Of a stretch of DNA of 8,838 nt, positions 5,999-8,838 are shown piece by piece. Position numbers and translations under genes: made by a program. The stretch is from Chloroflexota bacterium (GTDB lineage: Bacteria; Chloroflexota; Anaerolineae; UBA4142): assembly GCA_023380675.1 (NCBI GenBank), contig JAMCRS010000195.1:1-8838 (forward strand), written 5' to 3'. Every line of letters starts with the position of its first letter. The stretch's first letter is position 1. The notes under the pieces are model-generated. The model was not told where the DNA came from. It searched no databases and worked only from the letters and a program-made list of their open reading frames with translations.

Positions 5999-6493
5999 TT
6001 AGCGGTACGAGCTAACGGGTTCCGGAATCCGTCGTCGATACACTTCGTCGACCTGGTCTATTTTCGCGACCTTCGGACCGGATCGACCCGCCTGAAACTC
6101 GCTAGCCAGCCAGATATCAATCAGCTTCTTAGCCACCTCTGGTCCCGTGATCTGACTGCCGAATGTGATGACCTGGGCGTCATTGCTGGCACGAGCTCTC
6201 TCCGCCGTATACGGATCGGTGACACAAACAGCGCGCACTCCCGGGATTTTGTTTGCCACTATGGCCATGCCGGCGCCTGTTCCGCAGACGAGTATGCCGC
6301 GCTCGAATTCTCCTCGACCAATCCGTTCGGCGAGAGCCTGGGCAATGTCTGGGTAGTCCACCGGCGTATCGGTGTCAACACCTACGTCGACCACTTGGTA
6401 TTCCTTTGAAACCAAATAGTCTCGGACCGCATTCTTCAGCGGCAAGCCGAAATGATCGGCTCCGACGACGATCGGTTTGCTCTTGTCGGCCAT
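5999..6493 (-). CDS. rpiB: RpiB/LacAB-type sugar-phosphate isomerase, probably acting on a tetrose phosphate
   Basis: This 164-residue cytoplasmic protein has the length and motifs of the RpiB family: GADHFG (11-16) with the substrate-binding Asp13-His14, VDYPD (45-49), the catalytic-cysteine loop VCGTGAGM (Cys70, Thr72), and the C-terminal GPEVAKKLIDIWLASEF segment. RpiB enzymes interconvert aldose and ketose phosphates, classically ribose 5-phosphate and ribulose 5-phosphate. At the position of the ring-opening histidine (RAALCHD in typical members) this protein has RAVCVTD, with Thr92 in place of histidine. That fits a substrate that stays linear, such as a tetrulose 4-phosphate. Being last in an operon with dhaK, dhaL and an EryH-like isomerase, it probably makes D-erythrose 4-phosphate. 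GGAGG lies 9 nt before the ATG, inside the end of tpiA (2-nt gap). The family call is firm; the substrate is inference. Confidence 0.9.
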   Translation of the reverse strand: MADKSKPIVVGADHFGLPLKNAVRDYLVSKEYQVVDVGVDTDTPVDYPDIAQALAERIGRGEFERGILVCGTGAGMAIVANKIPGVRAVCVTDPYTAERARASNDAQVITFGSQITGPEVAKKLIDIWLASEFQAGRSGPKVAKIDQVDEVYRRRIPEPVSSYR

Positions 6494-6495
6494 GC

Positions 6496-7278
6496 CTACT
6501 TTCCTCCCTCAAGGGCGCTCCCGGTAATACGGATCAAATGCACGAAGGACGCTACCTGCCATGCCGCGCGCCCGACGAACAGCCCATTAATGTCAGCTTG
6601 GCTCAGAAATGCCGCCCCGTTGTTCGAATCGACGCTTCCGCCGTACAGCACGGGCAACTGCTGCGCGATGTCCGTGTCGTATGATTCCTCAACCGTGTGA
6701 CGGATAGCGCGGTGCATCGCGCAGGCATAGCCGGGTTCCGATGGAACGCCTTTCTCCCCGATCGCCCAAACAGGTTCGTACGCGATCAGGACAGCAACTG
6801 CCTCCTCGCGCGAGACGCCGTGCAGCGCAATTCTGACCTGGCGCGCAACGGATTCCTTGGCGGCGCCATATTCCTTCTCCTGTGCCGTCTCGCCAACACA
6901 GATCAAGGGACGCAGTCCATGACGTAGCGCGGAGCGGACTTTGAGATTAACGCTAAAATCGGTCTCCCCAAAACTTGAACGTCGCTCAGAATGCCCTAAC
7001 TCGACCAACTGCACCCCGCAATCCTTGAGCATGAGAGGAGAGATTTCTCCGGTCGCCGCTCCGCTTTCCTCCCAATGCATGTTCTGTGCTCCAACAAGGA
7101 CCGGCGAATCCTTGAGCACGGCACACACGCGAGCAAGGGCGGTGAATGGCGGAACGATGAACACGTTTGCGCGCGGGGAGTCATGTTCGACGAAGTCGCA
7201 AAGGTTCACGGCATATTCTTCGGCCTCGGCGGTTGTCTTGTTCATTTTCCAGCCCGTGCCGATCCACAATCGTTTCAT
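6496..7278 (-). CDS. tpiA: Triosephosphate-isomerase family enzyme of the EryH/LerI (L-erythrulose 1-phosphate isomerase) type
   Basis: This 260-residue cytoplasmic TIM barrel keeps all catalytic residues: Lys11, His96 in ELGHSERR, Glu168 in AYEPVWAIG, and the phosphate-binding YGGSV (212-216). It departs from glycolytic TIM where the erythritol- and threitol-pathway enzymes do. The lysine motif is WIGTGWKMNKT rather than the usual GNWKMN, so the conserved asparagine is replaced by glycine (serine in Brucella EryH as I recall it). GAQNMHWEESGAATGEISPLMLKDC is the EryH-type form, and the loop after Glu168 reads GEKGVPSEPGYA rather than GTGKTA. Such enzymes isomerise L-erythrulose 1-phosphate to D-erythrulose 4-phosphate. 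Its neighbours, DhaKL-type kinase upstream and RpiB downstream, match that route. It lies 8 nt after dhaL. Ordinary triosephosphate isomerase remains possible but less likely. Confidence 0.88.
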   Translation of the reverse strand: MKRLWIGTGWKMNKTTAEAEEYAVNLCDFVEHDSPRANVFIVPPFTALARVCAVLKDSPVLVGAQNMHWEESGAATGEISPLMLKDCGVQLVELGHSERRSSFGETDFSVNLKVRSALRHGLRPLICVGETAQEKEYGAAKESVARQVRIALHGVSREEAVAVLIAYEPVWAIGEKGVPSEPGYACAMHRAIRHTVEESYDTDIAQQLPVLYGGSVDSNNGAAFLSQADINGLFVGRAAWQVASFVHLIRITGSALEGGK

Positions 7279-7286
7279 CGAATTCG

Positions 7287-7922
7287 CTACCCGGCGGCGT
7301 ATTCTGACATGAACTTGAGTATCAAATACATGGACAGGGCGCCCGGGTCCGGATAGCCCCGCGATCTTTCGCCAAGCGTCTTCGCTTTGCCGACGGTCGC
7401 GATGAGCTCCTTCGTTTTCTCCATCCCTTGAAGCGCCGAATCCGCGGCGGCCGCAAGCGAGACGGATAGAGGTCGGGCGGTCATGTCGATCGATTTGAGC
7501 GCGGCGGGTTCGAGCGCGTCGACTATCGTCTTGTCCCCTAGCTTGGCCTTGCCGCGTTCCTTGACCGCCTGCAGCCCGTCGTTAAGCAGCCGTGAAAGCA
7601 TTGCCGAGTCGAATACCGTCTGCCCAGTCGAATTGCCGGCTCCCCGGAGAAAGAGGGTCCCGAAGATCGCTCCGGCGGCTCCTCCGATTGAGGTCATCAG
7701 CGCCGTGCCGGCGGCTTTGAACAGGCCGTCGATCGTCTCGAAGGGCTGGTCGGACAACCTCTGTTGCACCACCGCGAAGCCGCGCGCCATTCCGATCCCG
7801 TGGTCGCCGTCGCCGATCGCTTGGTCCGCGTGAGTCAACACATCTTTGCTGGCGACCATTCCGGCAGCCACGTAAAGCAGCATGGCTTTGGTTTCTTCAA
7901 CGGTCAGTTCGGCTTTGGTCAT
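7287..7922 (-). CDS. dhaL: DhaL-type kinase subunit (nucleotide-binding)
   Basis: This is the 211-residue, all-helical nucleotide-binding subunit of a two-subunit dihydroxyacetone-kinase-family enzyme. The Mg-binding motif is intact at 33-42 (DQAIGDGDHG; Asp33, Asp38, Asp40). GKAKLGDKT (124-132) and the late loop LGERSRGYPDPGA (183-195) are also present, and the length is typical. The subunit carries the ADP/ATP that phosphorylates a short ketose bound covalently to DhaK. No PTS-type DhaM is seen in the window, so direct ATP use, as in erythrulose kinases, is possible, but the donor cannot be told from sequence. The ATG at 7922 lies 4 nt after the dhaK stop, and 8 nt separate its TAG from tpiA, so the genes are co-transcribed and probably translationally coupled. 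The ribosome binding site is weak. The likely substrate is erythrulose or dihydroxyacetone. Confidence 0.92.
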   Translation of the reverse strand: MTKAELTVEETKAMLLYVAAGMVASKDVLTHADQAIGDGDHGIGMARGFAVVQQRLSDQPFETIDGLFKAAGTALMTSIGGAAGAIFGTLFLRGAGNSTGQTVFDSAMLSRLLNDGLQAVKERGKAKLGDKTIVDALEPAALKSIDMTARPLSVSLAAAADSALQGMEKTKELIATVGKAKTLGERSRGYPDPGALSMYLILKFMSEYAAG

Positions 7923-7926
7923 TTGA

Positions 7927-8838
7927 TCACAGCTTCTTGAATCCGAGGGAATCGGCAGGCATATCGTAGTACCTGGTCAGCTCGTCGTTGAGTTTCATGA
8001 GGCTTATGGAGAAGCCGGCCATCTCCTGGCACGTGGCATAGCTGCCGATGAGAGTATCGTGAACGCAAATGCCACGTTTGGACAGGTCCTCGCGGACCTT
8101 TCGATTGACGATCAAGAGCTCCATCATCGTGGTCGATCCGAGGTCGTTAATGAGCAGAGCCACCTGGTCTCCAGACCGGAAGGGGAGGTCGGCCACAAGT
8201 CTTTCCATCATCTTGCCTACCAGCGGGTCGGCGGGCAAAAGCATTTCACGCGAAACACCTGGTTCTCCGTGCATGCCCATTCCGATCTCGATTTCGTCGT
8301 CGCCGAGCGTGAAAGTCGGCTCGCCGGTCTCGGGAATTGAACCGGCGGCCACCGCTACACCCATCGACCGCGTATTATCGCGCGCTTCGACGGTCGCGCG
8401 CGCGACCTCGTCCAGATCGCGCGATACGGCGGATACCCCGCCGGCAATCTTGATGACGAATAGGTCGCCGGCAATTCCTCGACGCTCTTCGATCTTCTCC
8501 AGCGGAGCGGACGCGACGTCATCCCAAATGCGAACGGTTTTGGTCTTGATTCCTTCCGCCGCCGCAAGCTCCGCCGCGATGTCGAAATTCATGTTATCGC
8601 CGGCGTAATTCCCATAAACGTAGAGCACGCCGTTACCTTGGTCCAGTACCTTTGTCGCGGCGAGGATGCAGTCCGGGGTAGGCGCGGCGAAGACATTCCC
8701 CGCGGCTGCGCCATCGGCCATGTTCTGGCCCAGATAACCATGAAACAGGGGCTCGTGCCCACTGCCGCCTCCGATGAGCACGCCCACTTTGCCTGTTGGG
8801 AGGGAGGATTTGACCAAGGCTTGCACGCCGGCGACGAC
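7927..8838 (-). CDS. dhaK: DhaK-type kinase subunit, substrate-binding (partial, N-terminus outside the window)
   Basis: The 303 visible codons run to the window edge; about 25-35 N-terminal residues are missing by comparison with DhaK lengths of 330-355. The GTG at 8826 is an internal valine, not a start. The substrate loop IGGGSGHEP, the NYAGDNMNF motif with the conserved aspartate, and GMGMHGEPG, whose histidine forms the covalent hemiaminal bond to the ketose carbonyl in DhaK enzymes, are all present. It binds a short ketose (dihydroxyacetone or an erythrulose) and passes it to DhaL for phosphorylation. The segment from DGAAAGNVFAAPTPD to YVYGNYAGDNMNF differs from E. coli DhaK and looks closer to erythrulose-kinase-type members, but that is from memory. 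It is the first visible gene of the leftward operon, and its promoter is off-window. Confidence 0.93.
   Translation of the reverse strand, partial: VVAGVQALVKSSLPTGKVGVLIGGGSGHEPLFHGYLGQNMADGAAAGNVFAAPTPDCILAATKVLDQGNGVLYVYGNYAGDNMNFDIAAELAAAEGIKTKTVRIWDDVASAPLEKIEERRGIAGDLFVIKIAGGVSAVSRDLDEVARATVEARDNTRSMGVAVAAGSIPETGEPTFTLGDDEIEIGMGMHGEPGVSREMLLPADPLVGKMMERLVADLPFRSGDQVALLINDLGSTTMMELLIVNRKVREDLSKRGICVHDTLIGSYATCQEMAGFSISLMKLNDELTRYYDMPADSLGFKKL

Overview
This is a bacterial chromosomal window of moderately high GC with densely packed, non-mobile-looking genes. I see no rRNA, tRNA, CRISPR array, transposase or integrase. The phylum cannot be fixed from the sequence. The ST7-like/TPR proteins, a DUF6398-type fragment and an ATP- or PTS-type DhaK/DhaL next to an EryH-type isomerase would fit a soil or sediment bacterium such as Chloroflexota or an actinobacterium-like lineage, but that is a guess.

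The left part (about 1-4330) holds two large tetratricopeptide-repeat genes transcribed divergently from a 387-bp spacer. The spacer carries one good sigma-70-like promoter facing right and a perfect TATAAT facing left. The leftward protein (246-2183) has a two-part N-terminal region of uncharacterised domains and a C-terminal TPR region that resembles the eukaryotic ST7 family. The rightward protein (2571-4040) has about seven TPR units and a C-terminal beta-rich domain that I do not recognise. Just after it lies the 5' end of a DUF6398-like gene that loses family similarity after about 40 codons. A run of hairpins follows, ending in a GC stem with a T-tract (4440-4464), which looks like the terminator of the rightward unit.

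The middle part holds one leftward gene (4577-5242) for a divergent sigma-70-region-2-like protein with an AT-hook-like motif. To its right is about 750 bp without a convincing gene, containing several strong hairpins (5743-5864).

The right part (5999-8838, all leftward) is a tight four-gene operon, dhaK-dhaL-tpiA-rpiB, with spacings of 4, 8 and 2 nt. dhaK is cut by the window edge. The DhaK/DhaL kinase, an isomerase carrying the EryH/LerI-type variant of the triosephosphate isomerase motif, and an RpiB-type isomerase lacking the usual ring-opening histidine together suggest a tetrose route rather than glycolysis or glycerol use. The inferred route is: erythrulose is phosphorylated to erythrulose phosphate, the TIM-like and RpiB-like enzymes isomerise it, and D-erythrose 4-phosphate enters the pentose phosphate pathway. 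The polyol dehydrogenase and transporter that would complete such a pathway must lie outside the window.
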